From positions 103,511-167,510 of the forward strand of contig CAVVHP010000012.1 of NCBI GenBank assembly GCA_963748105.1: a DNA stretch of 64,000 nucleotides, read 5' to 3'. Position 1 is the first letter of the stretch; each line of letters begins with the position of its first letter. The notes beneath the pieces were generated by a model. The model ran no database searches. It worked only from the letters and a program-made list of their open reading frames with translations, and was not told the DNA's origin. The stretch is from JAKAGZ01 sp963748105. Lineage in GTDB: Bacteria > Bacteroidota > Ignavibacteria > Ignavibacteriales > Ignavibacteriaceae. The position numbers and the translations under genes are program-made. Shown in pieces: positions 56,394-64,000 of the stretch.

Positions 56394-56927
56394 ATGGATT
56401 TCTTAAAAAATTTATCCGTAAAAATTGACAAACTGAGCGAAAGGCTCGGCTATTATACCTCCTGGCTTACATTCATTCTCGTACTCATAATCTGCTACGA
56501 CGTTTTTACCCGCTACGTTCTTAACATAAGCAGCGTCGGCCTGCAGGAAATGGAGTGGCACATCTTCGCGCTGATATTTTTAATGGGGGGCGCGTACACA
56601 TTAAAGATTGATGATCACGTGCGGGTGGATGTGTTCTACACTAACTTCTCCGAAAAAAAGAAGGCATGGGTAAATTTTCTCGGATCGGTCCTCTTTTTAA
56701 TCCCTTTTTGCGTTCTCTTAATTATCACCTCCTACGGGTTCGTAAAGACCTCTTTTATAATGGGAGAAACCTCTCCCGATGCCGGCGGGCTTCCCGCAAG
56801 GTATATTCTCAAGGCGTTCATCCCGATCTCATTTTTCTTCATACTTCTGCAGGGAATTTCGCTCGCGCTGAAATCCTGGTTTAAAATATTCGCGAAAGAT
56901 TTACCAGCAGCGGAGAAAAATTCTTAA
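56394..56927 (+). CDS. dctQ: TRAP transporter small permease (DctQ-like)
   Basis: 177 residues, four membrane helices (about 18-40, 55-75, 95-117 and 140-160). The DctQ pattern VFTRYVLNISSVGLQEMEWHIFALIFLMGGAYTLKIDDHVRVDVFY is complete. It forms the membrane part of a tripartite ATP-independent periplasmic transporter with the large permease. Its stop overlaps the next ATG (TAATG). No DctP binding protein lies near, which is unusual. Confidence 0.92.
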   Translation: MDFLKNLSVKIDKLSERLGYYTSWLTFILVLIICYDVFTRYVLNISSVGLQEMEWHIFALIFLMGGAYTLKIDDHVRVDVFYTNFSEKKKAWVNFLGSVLFLIPFCVLLIITSYGFVKTSFIMGETSPDAGGLPARYILKAFIPISFFFILLQGISLALKSWFKIFAKDLPAAEKNS

Positions 56928-58245
56928 TGGAATATCTGCCGATTATTTTCTTCGCCGTTGTACTGATCTTCCTTTTAATGGGTTTCCCGGTGGCGTTTAC
57001 CCTCGGCGGAGTCTCGTTCATCTTCGGTGTATTTACCTTCGGGTTTAATTTTTTCAACCTGCTTCCGCTCCGCGTCTGGGGAATAATGTCCAATTACGTC
57101 CTGCTCGCCGTTCCTCTCTTTATTTTTATGGGGGTGATGCTCGAAAGATCGGGCATTGCGGAAGAGCTGCTCGAGACGATGGCTCTTGCTTTTCGGAAAG
57201 TTGAGAGGGAGGGCTCGCTATTTCGGTTCTCGTTGTCGGCGCTCTGCTCGGCGCGTCCACCGGTATTGTCGGCGCCACGGTTGTAACGATGGGAGTAATA
57301 AGTCTGCCGGTAATGCTTAAACGCGGGTACGATCCGCGCGCGGCGTCGGGAGTGATTATGGCATCCGGCACGCTCGGACAAATAATTCCGCCCAGTATAA
57401 TTCTTGTTTTGCTCGGAAGCGTGTTAAATGTTCCTGTAGGCGAATTATTTATCGGTGCGGTTATCCCGGGAATTTTGCTCGTATTTCTTTACCTGGTATG
57501 GATAATTATTCTGTCATTCATACGTCCCAAATCTGTTCCGGCTATGCCTCAATCCGAACTTGATAAATTTACAGGCGTTGTAAAATGGAAAAGAATATTT
57601 AATGCTTTTATTCTTCCATTCTCTCTTGTAGTTGCGGTGCTGGGATCAATTTTTGCCGGCATTGCTTCACCAACAGAAGCCGCCGCACTCGGAGCTTTCG
57701 GCGCTACTTTGCTTACAGTTATTCGTAAAAGATTTGACCTGAAAATATTAAAAGCTGTTATGCTGAAAACAACTTCCATAACAAGTATGGCTTTTATGAT
57801 ACTCGTCGGCGCAACCGCATTCAGCCTGGTTTTCAGGGGAATGCACGGGGATACAGTTTTATCCAACTGGATATTATCATCAAATCTTGAACCGCACCAT
57901 TTCCTGGCAATTGTAATGCTGGTAATTTTTATTCTCGGGTTCTTTATAGACTTTATTGAAATTACTTTTATAGTAATTCCTGTAGTCGCGCCTATATTTG
58001 TACACCTGCATTTTGATCTTCTATGGATAGGCATTCTTATTGCTATGAACCTGCAGACCTCATTTTTAACACCGCCGTTCGGATTTGCAATATTTTATTT
58101 GAAAGGCGTTGCCCCCGAAGGTGTTACAACCTCGCATTTGTACCGCGGAATTGTGCCATACGTTATAATACAGATTATAGCTCTCTCAATACTTCTCTAC
58201 TGGCCCGAAATTGTCCTCTGGCTGCCGAAAGTAATTAAGCCGTAA
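56927..58245 (+). CDS. dctM: TRAP transporter large permease (DctM-like), split by two extra bases
   Basis: Removing one T at 57190-57194 and one G at 57207-57213 joins two frames into about 438 residues, the usual DctM length. Signatures include GFPVAFTLGG, FMGVMLERSGIAEELLE, GALLGASTGIVGATVVTMG, RGYDPRAASGVIMASGTLGQIIPPSI and LTPPFGFAIFYLKG, with around twelve helices. It carries an organic acid or other anion with Na+ in cooperation with a periplasmic binding protein that is not seen here. Confidence 0.9.
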
Positions 58246-58415
58246 CTGCCGGTTATTTTCAGTATCCCCACAATTTTCAGCCAGTAATAGAGAATTTCTG
58301 ACCGTTAGCTCAATGAAACCTACCTTTAAATAAATCCTTTTAGAAAATTCTTGCTTCTAAGCCTAAATTGCCGGAATTTGCAAAAATGTGAGGCTGGCAG
58401 TTGGAGTTATTCGCA

Positions 58416-58430
58416 TCCCGCTTTGCGGGA
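58416..58430. repeat. Short REP-like hairpin
   Basis: TCCCGC-TTT-GCGGGA is a perfect 6-bp GC hairpin in an AT-rich intergenic region, upstream of the HNH gene. Such units often are dispersed extragenic repeats; I see no second copy in the window. Confidence 0.4.
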
Positions 58431-58501
58431 ATCAATAACATGCAAATTAACTAATTGACCAGTGCAGTATAAGTGATAGTTTTATGTACTAAGGAATAAT
58501 T

Positions 58502-59419
58502 ATGAAAGCACTTGGTGGTTTCGATAAATGTACACTTTGCTTAAGCCAAGATAAATTGACTTATGAGCATATTATTCCGGAATCAATTGGTGGTTTTCTG
58601 GAAGTTGACTTGCAATGTGCAAAATGCAACAATGAAAGAGTTGGAAGTAAGTTAGTTCCCAAAGCAAAAAGAATATTGCCAATTAGGTTAGCAATACGTT
58701 CTCTTAAGCATAAACTACCCAGTTTATATAATACGATTGAAGAAGGTCAAGAATATACTGCAAAAAGTTCTGATGATTCAATACAGACAGCTTTCTTAAA
58801 AAAAGGTGAAATTATTTCTAAAGCTAGGAAAGATGAAAATGGTGTTGTTTCTATTGATAGAAAAGATACAGACAAAAATTTACGAGGAATCTTAAAAAAA
58901 GAAGGTCTTTCTGCTTCTGAAATTGAGAAAAAGATTAACTCTTTAAAAGACCATAAAATTGATGCGCCCTTAAAATTATCAAATGCACTAACAGTTGTTA
59001 AACGTAAATTTATTTCTTTGTTTCCCAAAACAGAAGATGTAGATATGGATGATAGAATCATTACACTTATCGCTTATAATTATCTGTGCATTACCACTGG
59101 GGAAATGATTTTCAGTGAAAGTTTTGATGTTGTCCGAAAATTTATTTTGGAGGGCACTAAAACTGAGGATTTATTTTTTGAACAATTTCCTTATAATGGG
59201 CCTTATAAACCATATCACAAAATATACCGTGAAACGCTAGAAGACCGAACAAATGTTACTATTGTTTTGTTTGGTTCAATCGCTTATATAATTTCATTCC
59301 TCAATATCAAAGTTATGTCGGATAATAATTATATATTAATTCAAGATTTAGAAGATAAAAAATTATACTTTTCAGCAACGATAGAAGAAGCCAAAAAAGG
59401 GATTTACTATGTTGGGTGA
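58502..59419 (+). CDS. HNH-nuclease-like protein
   Basis: 305 residues. Residues about 9-45 form an HNH domain: CTLC, EHIIPESIGG and CAKCNN, where two CxxC pairs bind structural zinc and the His of YEHIIPE is catalytic. The remaining 260 residues, partly helical and lysine-rich (about 75-175), match no family I know. Low-GC codons and the isolated position suggest an accessory, possibly defence-type, gene. AAGGA lies about eight bases before the ATG. Confidence 0.72.
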   Translation: MKALGGFDKCTLCLSQDKLTYEHIIPESIGGFLEVDLQCAKCNNERVGSKLVPKAKRILPIRLAIRSLKHKLPSLYNTIEEGQEYTAKSSDDSIQTAFLKKGEIISKARKDENGVVSIDRKDTDKNLRGILKKEGLSASEIEKKINSLKDHKIDAPLKLSNALTVVKRKFISLFPKTEDVDMDDRIITLIAYNYLCITTGEMIFSESFDVVRKFILEGTKTEDLFFEQFPYNGPYKPYHKIYRETLEDRTNVTIVLFGSIAYIISFLNIKVMSDNNYILIQDLEDKKLYFSATIEEAKKGIYYVG

Positions 59420-59486
59420 AAGAATATTTAACCTGCGACTCAACGCGCTGGTTTAACCCAGAACATTAAAATTTATGTGTTACTAA

Positions 59487-59711
59487 TTATTTAATATTAA
59501 AACCGAAAAAATTTGGAAAGAATGCTATGAGCAAAGACAGGATATTAGACTTGCCGGCGTTGTCCTTATAATAATTGCTATACTAATGCTGGTGCTAATT
59601 CCGGATATCTCTAAATTTTGGGCAATTGCTGCGGGCATCTTTTTGGGTTTAGGCTTTAATTTAATTACAAACGGCAAAAATGCCTTTGTGTTCTGGAAGT
59701 CGTTTAAATAA
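59487..59711 (+). CDS. Small membrane protein frame without a clear start
   Basis: An open frame of 74 codons follows the stop at 59484-59486 and ends at 59709-59711. Residues form KIWKECYEQRQDIRLAG..., then two hydrophobic helices (VVLIIIAILMLVLI and FWAIAAGIFLGLGFNLI), ending AFVFWKSFK. No ATG, GTG or TTG precedes the first helix in frame. It could be a small membrane protein with a sequence error near its start, or the remnant of a larger gene. Confidence 0.35.
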   Translation, partial: LFNIKTEKIWKECYEQRQDIRLAGVVLIIIAILMLVLIPDISKFWAIAAGIFLGLGFNLITNGKNAFVFWKSFK

Positions 59712-59872
59712 AGTAGTAAAAAAAACATAACCGCCCCGAAAAGACGGCTGTTCGTCCGCGTAGGGGGTGTCCGTTTTTTAGCCGGGCTGGTAAGCGCCTA
59801 TGCCCTACTTCATTATGTGACTAATTTGCGATTTGTAGTGAAATTTGATATGATCTGTCAAAAAGGGCAGAA
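59712..59872. other. GC-rich intergenic segment with repeats
   Basis: From about 59732 to 59805 the DNA becomes GC-rich, unlike both sides. A GTAGGG (59760-59765) pairs with CCCTAC later in the segment, and T-rich runs follow GTCCG. It may be the end of a horizontally acquired segment or an extragenic repeat; no gene is visible. Confidence 0.35.
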
Positions 59873-61021
59873 ATGGAAAGATATAATATCCTTATTATAG
59901 GAGCTGGTGTAGCTGGTCTTACTTGTGCAAGTTTACTAAGGAAACAAGGATTAAATCCTGTCATTATTGAAAAAGTCGATCAGGATAATTTTAATAATAC
60001 CGGCTATATGCTGGGATTACTTCCGCTGGGAGGCCGTGTTCTTACAGAACTAGATATTGAAAAAGATTATTTCGAAAGAAGTATTGAAATGAAAAACTAT
60101 GAAATCCATAAGGCGGATGGAAGTTTAATAAAGTCTTATTCATTAGATTTTATAAATAAGAATTATGGTTCGTACAGAGGCATTGAAAGAAGAGAATTAA
60201 TAGAAACTCTGTTGAAAAAGTTAGATAGAACAAGAATCCGATTTGGAACAACCGTAAAATCAATTGAACAAGCAGCTAATAAAGTTAAGGTAACTTTATC
60301 AGGTAATAATATTGAAATATTTGATTTAGTAATAGGGGCCGATGGTTTACATTCGCAAACTCGTAATCAATTGTGGGATAAAAGTGAGTACTCATTTTAT
60401 GATACTGAATGGGGTGGCTGGGTTTCCTGGTTGGAAAAATATAAATTGAATTCCTATAAAGAATATTGGGGTGCCTCATCATTTATGGGGCTATATCCTG
60501 TAAAAAATAAAACTGGTGTTTTCCTTGGTGGACCAAAAGAACTAACAAATAAATTGGATCTTAATGAATTTATTGAGAATACAAAATATCAAATAAAAGC
60601 TGAGAATAAACTTCTTCACAGTGCTTTGGATTCTCTTAAAGAAGTTGAAGAGCCATACTACTGGGAATTTCATGATTGCACTACTGATAACTGGCGAAAA
60701 GGAAATATAATATTATTAGGAGATTCAGCCACCGGATTTTTACCTACTGCCGGTGTTGGCGCTTCAATGGCAATGGATTCGGCATCTGCATTTGTTGATG
60801 AACTTACTAAATCAGATATGAGACATATAGAATATGGATTAAAGCTTTTTGAAAAGCGTCAAAAAAACCGCGTTGAAAAAGCTCAGAAAGATTCTAGAAA
60901 ATTGGCAAAATTAATGTTTGTAAAGTCACACTTATTTGCGGCGATGCGTGATTATTCAATCCGATTTTACTCTTTAAAACAATTGGTCTCTAGTATAAGT
61001 AAAACATTAGAAGGCGAATAA
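59873..61021 (+). CDS. FAD-dependent monooxygenase (group A, PHBH-like)
   Basis: 382 residues. Rossmann GAGVAGLTCASLL, the NAD(P)H/FAD-contacting VIGADGLHSQTR (DG motif) and GNIILLGDSATGFLPTAGVGASMAMDSA (GD motif) are in the standard order. The enzyme would hydroxylate an aromatic or antibiotic with O2 and NADPH; members resembling TetX-like resistance enzymes exist, but specificity cannot be read. Codons are AT-rich. It stands alone, with 290 bases downstream to the next gene. Confidence 0.88.
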   Translation: MERYNILIIGAGVAGLTCASLLRKQGLNPVIIEKVDQDNFNNTGYMLGLLPLGGRVLTELDIEKDYFERSIEMKNYEIHKADGSLIKSYSLDFINKNYGSYRGIERRELIETLLKKLDRTRIRFGTTVKSIEQAANKVKVTLSGNNIEIFDLVIGADGLHSQTRNQLWDKSEYSFYDTEWGGWVSWLEKYKLNSYKEYWGASSFMGLYPVKNKTGVFLGGPKELTNKLDLNEFIENTKYQIKAENKLLHSALDSLKEVEEPYYWEFHDCTTDNWRKGNIILLGDSATGFLPTAGVGASMAMDSASAFVDELTKSDMRHIEYGLKLFEKRQKNRVEKAQKDSRKLAKLMFVKSHLFAAMRDYSIRFYSLKQLVSSISKTLEGE

Positions 61022-61142
61022 AATCTATTCAAATTAGTTATCGTATAACAAATAAATCAGGTTGACCGTTTCATTCTGCACGGACTTCAATAATGTCTTT
61101 TAGTCTTTTGTCTAATCGTAAATTGTAGTGCAGGTTGTCATT

Positions 61143-61256
61143 TTAAATAAAATTGCGGAAGCCGGTATTCACCGGCAAAATTAAGTCCCTTCTGCTTAAA
61201 AGTTTCCCTGTTGTGGTTATGCTGTATTCCGCATAATAAATACCCGGCTTGAGCCT
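61143..61256 (-). pseudogene. Possible remnant of a protein C-terminus
   Basis: The minus strand reads 37 codons to a TAA at 61143-61145: LKPGIYYAEY, then a TTTGKLLSRRDLILP segment, ending VNTGFRNFI. The alternating polar-hydrophobic pattern is protein-like and resembles a secreted sorting tail, but a TGA stop (61257-61259) precedes it. It overlaps no intact gene. It may be a decayed 3' end. Confidence 0.3.
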
Positions 61257-61309
61257 TCAAGAATAATCCTGTATTTTAACTATACCACAACATTGCAGGA
61301 GCTTTATTT

Positions 61310-62294
61310 ATGAAAGCAATTGTATATGAAAAATACGGTTCCCCGGATAATCTTAAATTAAATGAAATTGAAAAGCCTTTCCCTTCTGAAGGTGAAGTGC
61401 TTGTTAAGGTTCACGCAGCGTCTGTAAACGCGTTTGACTGGCATGTGTTGAGAGCCGATCCGTTTATTATACGGCTGATGGGCTTCGGATTTTTGAAACC
61501 CAAAAATAAAATTCCCGGTGCCGACTTCTCGGGAGTGGTTGAAGCGGTCGGGGTAAATGTAAAGGGTTTTAAGCCGGGGGACGAAGTATTCGGATGCGGA
61601 CGCGGCAGTTTTGCCGAATATTTATGCATTGGTGAAGACAAACTGGGGATCAAATCAAAAGAGCTTTCTTTCTCGCAGGCCGCCGCGATTCCTATGGCCG
61701 CGCTCACCGCCCTGCAGGGCCTGCGGGATTACGGGCAGATTCAGAAAGGGAAAAAGGTTTTGATTGAAGGTGCATCCGGCGGCGTCGGCACTTTCGCCGT
61801 GCAGATCGCAAAATCATTCGGCGCTGAAGTAACTGCCGTGTGCAGTACCGCAAAGATTGATACCGCGCGCTCAACAGGCGCGGACCATGTAATCGACTAC
61901 ACAAAGGAAGATTTCACAAAAAGCAGTCTTAAATATAATCTGGTTTATGCCGCCAATGGGTACCATTCGATTTTCGATTACAAAAGATGTAATAGAGCCA
62001 AACGGAATTTGTGTGATGTCAGGGGGGAATGGATCCATATTCAGTTTAATCAAAGACATGATTCTGGAGCTTCTGATTTCGAAGACCACGAACAGGAAAA
62101 TATTATCATTTATAGCGAATATTAACGGGAAAGACCTGGTTTATTTAAATGAGCTCGTTGAAGCAGGTAAATTAAAACCTGTTATAGATAGAAAGTACCC
62201 GTTATCTGAATCCGCCGAAGCTATCCACTACCTTGAGGAAGGACACGCAAAAGGAAAAGTAATAATAATGATTGAAGATAAAGAGAAAACATAA
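61310..62294 (+). CDS. NAD(P)-dependent quinone oxidoreductase-like MDR protein, split by one extra base
   Basis: Removing one A at 61991-61992 joins two frames into about 327 residues. Zinc-free MDR features: HAASVNAFDWHVLRADP, GADFSGVVEAVG, SQAAAIPMAALTALQGL, the NADPH loop EGASGGVGTFAVQIAKSFGAEV, and the final E-A-I-x-Y-L-E-E-GHAKGKVIIMI. Members reduce quinones or act on alkenals. It precedes the ABM-domain protein by about 80 bases. Confidence 0.85.
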
Positions 62295-62298
62295 TCCG

Positions 62299-62338
62299 CG
62301 GCTAACACCACCGGAGGCGCGTTAGCCGTAGCGCCTTC
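62299..62338 (+). promoter_or_regulatory. Two mutually exclusive hairpins in front of the ABM gene
   Basis: CGGCTAAC (62299-62306) pairs with GTTAGCCG (62321-62328), and GGAGGCGC (62313-62320) pairs with GCGCCTTC (62331-62338, one wobble). The halves interleave, so only one stem can form fully at a time. This sits after the MDR gene stop and before the ribosome site of the ABM gene, and may be an attenuator or an extragenic repeat. Confidence 0.4.
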
Positions 62339-62371
62339 AGGCAAAAAAATAATTATTCGGAGGTAAATATT

Positions 62372-62674
62372 ATGGCAAGTATTTTGTTCGTTCGTGTTAA
62401 ATCTGATGTTGATCAGGAGGAACTGGATCGGCGTATTAATGAGCGCAGGCCTCATTTTCTGGAGGTGCCGGGATTAATACAAAAGATTTATGCACGGGAT
62501 GAGGCTACCGGCGACACATGCGGAATATATTTCTTTGAAAGCAAAGAGGCGCTCAATGCTTACGGGGAATCCGAACTGGCTAAAACCATCCCGACTGCCT
62601 ATGAAGCTACAGATGTCAGACCCGAAGTTTATGAAGTCCTATTCCCGTTAAAACCCGGAATCGGGCCTGTATGA
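62372..62674 (+). CDS. ABM/YdhR-like dimeric ferredoxin-fold protein
   Basis: 100 residues. The fold pattern SILFVRVKSDVDQEELDRRINERRPHFLEVPGLIQKIYARDEATGDTCGIYFFESKEALNAY matches the antibiotic biosynthesis monooxygenase/YdhR superfamily, which oxidises or senses aromatic or haem-like compounds. CGGAGG is nine bases before the ATG, a strong ribosome site. Followed after 31 bases by an alpha/beta hydrolase. Confidence 0.8.
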   Translation: MASILFVRVKSDVDQEELDRRINERRPHFLEVPGLIQKIYARDEATGDTCGIYFFESKEALNAYGESELAKTIPTAYEATDVRPEVYEVLFPLKPGIGPV

Positions 62675-62704
62675 TTTTGGGGAAATCAGAAAAGGATAAT
62701 TCTC

Positions 62705-63577
62705 ATGAATAATTTTATCCCATGGAACAGTCAACCTTTAGAAGAATGGTCGTCAAAATATGCGCGGGGAAAGTTTATTGAACTTGACGGCTTATCGATG
62801 CATTATCTGGAAAAAGGCTCCGGCGATCCTGTCATTCTTATTCATGGTTTCTTCTTTGATACGAATATGTGGAATAAGAATATCGATGTGCTCGCCAAAA
62901 ACAATAAAGTATACGCAATTGATCTTTGGGGATTTGGATACAGTACGCGCAAGCCCCTGGATTATGGATATTCTTTATACGCAGGACAGTTGCAGAAATT
63001 TATGGATGCAATGAATATTGACAAAGCATCATTGATCGGCCAGTCAATGGGCGGAGGCACTATAATTAAATTCGCTGTTTCAAACCGTCACCGGGTTGAT
63101 AAGATAGTACTGGTAAATGCTGCCGGCATGCCGAACCCGCTCCCAATCATGGGGAGAATATCTAATTTGCCGAAGCTGGGAGAGTTGATGTACAAGCTGA
63201 ATAATAACTTCGTGCGCAAATATTCCTTGGGGAGTGCTTTCATGCACAACAAGAAATTAATAACGGAAGAATTTTTTGAGCAGCTCACGCGATTTCATAA
63301 GATAGAAAGATCATCTGAAGTGATGTTGCAAGTAACACGGAAGGAGTTTTTTGATACGCTTACTGATGAAATCAAAGAATTAGGTTCGATGAATTTACCC
63401 GTTCTCATAGTGTGGGGAAGAAAAGAAAAATCTATCCGGCTTCAAACCGGGAAAGAGCTGGCCGGAATGCTAAAAGGCTCAAGACTGGAAATTCTGAACG
63501 AAGCGGGGCACTGTTCAAATATCGATCAATATGAGCAATTCAATAAATTGGTTTCTGAATTCCTGGCTTCGGGCTAA
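62705..63577 (+). CDS. Alpha/beta hydrolase
   Basis: 290 residues. Oxyanion segment ILIHGFFFDTNMW, nucleophile elbow GQSMGGGTI (Ser near 121), Asp region near VLIVWGRKEKS, and the catalytic His in AGHCSNIDQYEQ. No signal peptide. It resembles C-C bond hydrolases, haloperoxidase-like or esterase enzymes that act on small aromatic or lipid esters; the substrate is unknown. It probably shares a transcript with the ABM protein. Confidence 0.9.
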   Translation: MNNFIPWNSQPLEEWSSKYARGKFIELDGLSMHYLEKGSGDPVILIHGFFFDTNMWNKNIDVLAKNNKVYAIDLWGFGYSTRKPLDYGYSLYAGQLQKFMDAMNIDKASLIGQSMGGGTIIKFAVSNRHRVDKIVLVNAAGMPNPLPIMGRISNLPKLGELMYKLNNNFVRKYSLGSAFMHNKKLITEEFFEQLTRFHKIERSSEVMLQVTRKEFFDTLTDEIKELGSMNLPVLIVWGRKEKSIRLQTGKELAGMLKGSRLEILNEAGHCSNIDQYEQFNKLVSEFLASG

Positions 63578-63583
63578 TCAACC

Positions 63584-63635
63584 CGCCTTCGCCAATTTGC
63601 TCTTAGATGCCCACGCCTAGGCAAAGCTGAAGGCG
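63584..63635. repeat. Inverted repeat downstream of the alpha/beta hydrolase
   Basis: CGCCTTC at 63584-63590 and GAAGGCG at 63629-63635 form a 7-bp stem with a 38-base loop, extended on both sides by partly matching CC/GG steps. It could end the hydrolase operon or be an extragenic repeat. Confidence 0.4.
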
Positions 63636-63848
63636 AGACGGGCCGGCTATTTAATCTCCTTTCAATTTCCACCAGTCTATACGAAATTCAAAATATAATC
63701 TCCAAACGCGTACAATTACCAGCGTAAATTTAAATAGGATACCGGCTAATTATGTTGTAGCTTGTTTTCACCCGGTAGGGCGCCTGAATTTACAGCCGGA
63801 ATCATACTATAAATATTAAGCATTTACTTACATATAAGAGGAAACAAA

Positions 63849-64000
63849 ATGAGAATATCCAAAGAGGATGTGGAAATCAAGATGGAAATACCTGGCGCGG
63901 TGATACGTCAGCATACGGATTTCGGCGATGCCACCGGATTGGGCAAGATCAGCGGCGAGTACTTCAGTCTTTCAGAGGGTGTTGATACAACCCCGCTTTT
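63849..64000 (+). CDS. Cupin-like protein, partial (N-terminus)
   Basis: The first 50 residues before the window edge: MRISKEDVEIKMEIPGAVIRQ, then TDFGDATGLGKISGEYFSLSEGVDTTPL. AAGAGG eight bases before the ATG supports the start. The beginning resembles small cupin-domain proteins of Bacteroidota that continue with metal-binding histidines, but those lie outside the window, so the call is tentative. Confidence 0.5.
   Translation, partial: MRISKEDVEIKMEIPGAVIRQHTDFGDATGLGKISGEYFSLSEGVDTTPL

Noticed and set aside
57549..58034. Minus-strand frame inside dctM
   Set aside because: Shadow of the membrane transporter gene with no recognisable features.
62299..62328. Integron attC-like recombination site
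   Set aside because: GGCTAAC/GTTAGCC does not fit RYYYAAC/GTTRRRY, and no integrase or cassette array is present.
1..64000. CRISPR arrays, tRNA or rRNA genes, insertion sequences
   Set aside because: I scanned for regularly spaced repeats, T-loop-like motifs, rRNA-like blocks and transposase motifs and found none that I could support.

Overview
The window looks like a chromosomal segment of a free-living, Gram-negative member of the Bacteroidota/Ignavibacteriota group, most likely Ignavibacteria. Evidence: a secreted protein ending in a type IX secretion sorting domain (NYPNPFNPTT motif), a GWxTD-domain protein, an S46 dipeptidyl peptidase, LPS-type envelope genes (LptE, heptosyltransferase family, Omp85), AT-rich DNA, and several promoters of the Bacteroidota form TTTG-N19-TAnnTTTG. 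I see no tRNA, rRNA, CRISPR array, insertion sequence or prophage.

Layout. 0-8 kb: end of a DUF4440-type gene, a DinB-like protein, an S46 peptidase, a small zinc-ribbon gene, a phosphohexomutase, a DUF2911 protein, a TPR-thioredoxin fusion and a PLP enzyme. 8-13.3 kb: LonB-type protease, pyruvate kinase and the radical SAM enzyme AmrS. 13.3-14.3 kb: an Abi_2/AbiF HEPN protein preceded by a short RNA-like element with its own promoter and terminator. 14.4-21.2 kb: SDR, glycosyltransferase and methyltransferase genes, then a type III polyketide synthase-methyltransferase-flavoprotein operon and a GroES-like protein. 21.2-24.9 kb: three pseudopilin-like proteins and a sigma-54 response regulator. 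25-27.3 kb: aconitase. 27.9-33.5 kb: minus-strand accessory block (BBE-type flavoprotein, exported truncated haemoglobin, DUF4242-cyclase-AraC fusion, DUF3788, YCII, TIGR01777 epimerase). 33.6-51.9 kb: a long plus-strand run of core genes (T9SS cargo, MiaB, SPOR, MBL hydrolase, sigma-54 regulator, LptE, GT2, TPR, Mpg, GT9, DUF3108, CPBP protease, CdsA, RimO, GWxTD, PfkB, Omp85). 52-58.2 kb: YceI, nitroreductase, pirin, MarR, UbiA prenyltransferase, RNase HII, YraN and a TRAP transporter Q-M pair. 58.3-64 kb: accessory genes (HNH protein, flavin monooxygenase, quinone oxidoreductase, ABM-domain protein, alpha/beta hydrolase, start of a cupin-like gene).

A window-wide peculiarity is that at least ten otherwise normal genes, including aconitase and MiaB, are split by single extra bases. 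Nearly every break I traced is cured by removing one base (in the sigma-54 response regulator several bases), never by adding one. This looks more like residual insertion errors in the sequence than true gene decay, so split genes are annotated at full span. The most biologically interesting loci are the AbiF-RNA module, the polyketide/phenolic-lipid-like operon and the three-domain AraC fusion.
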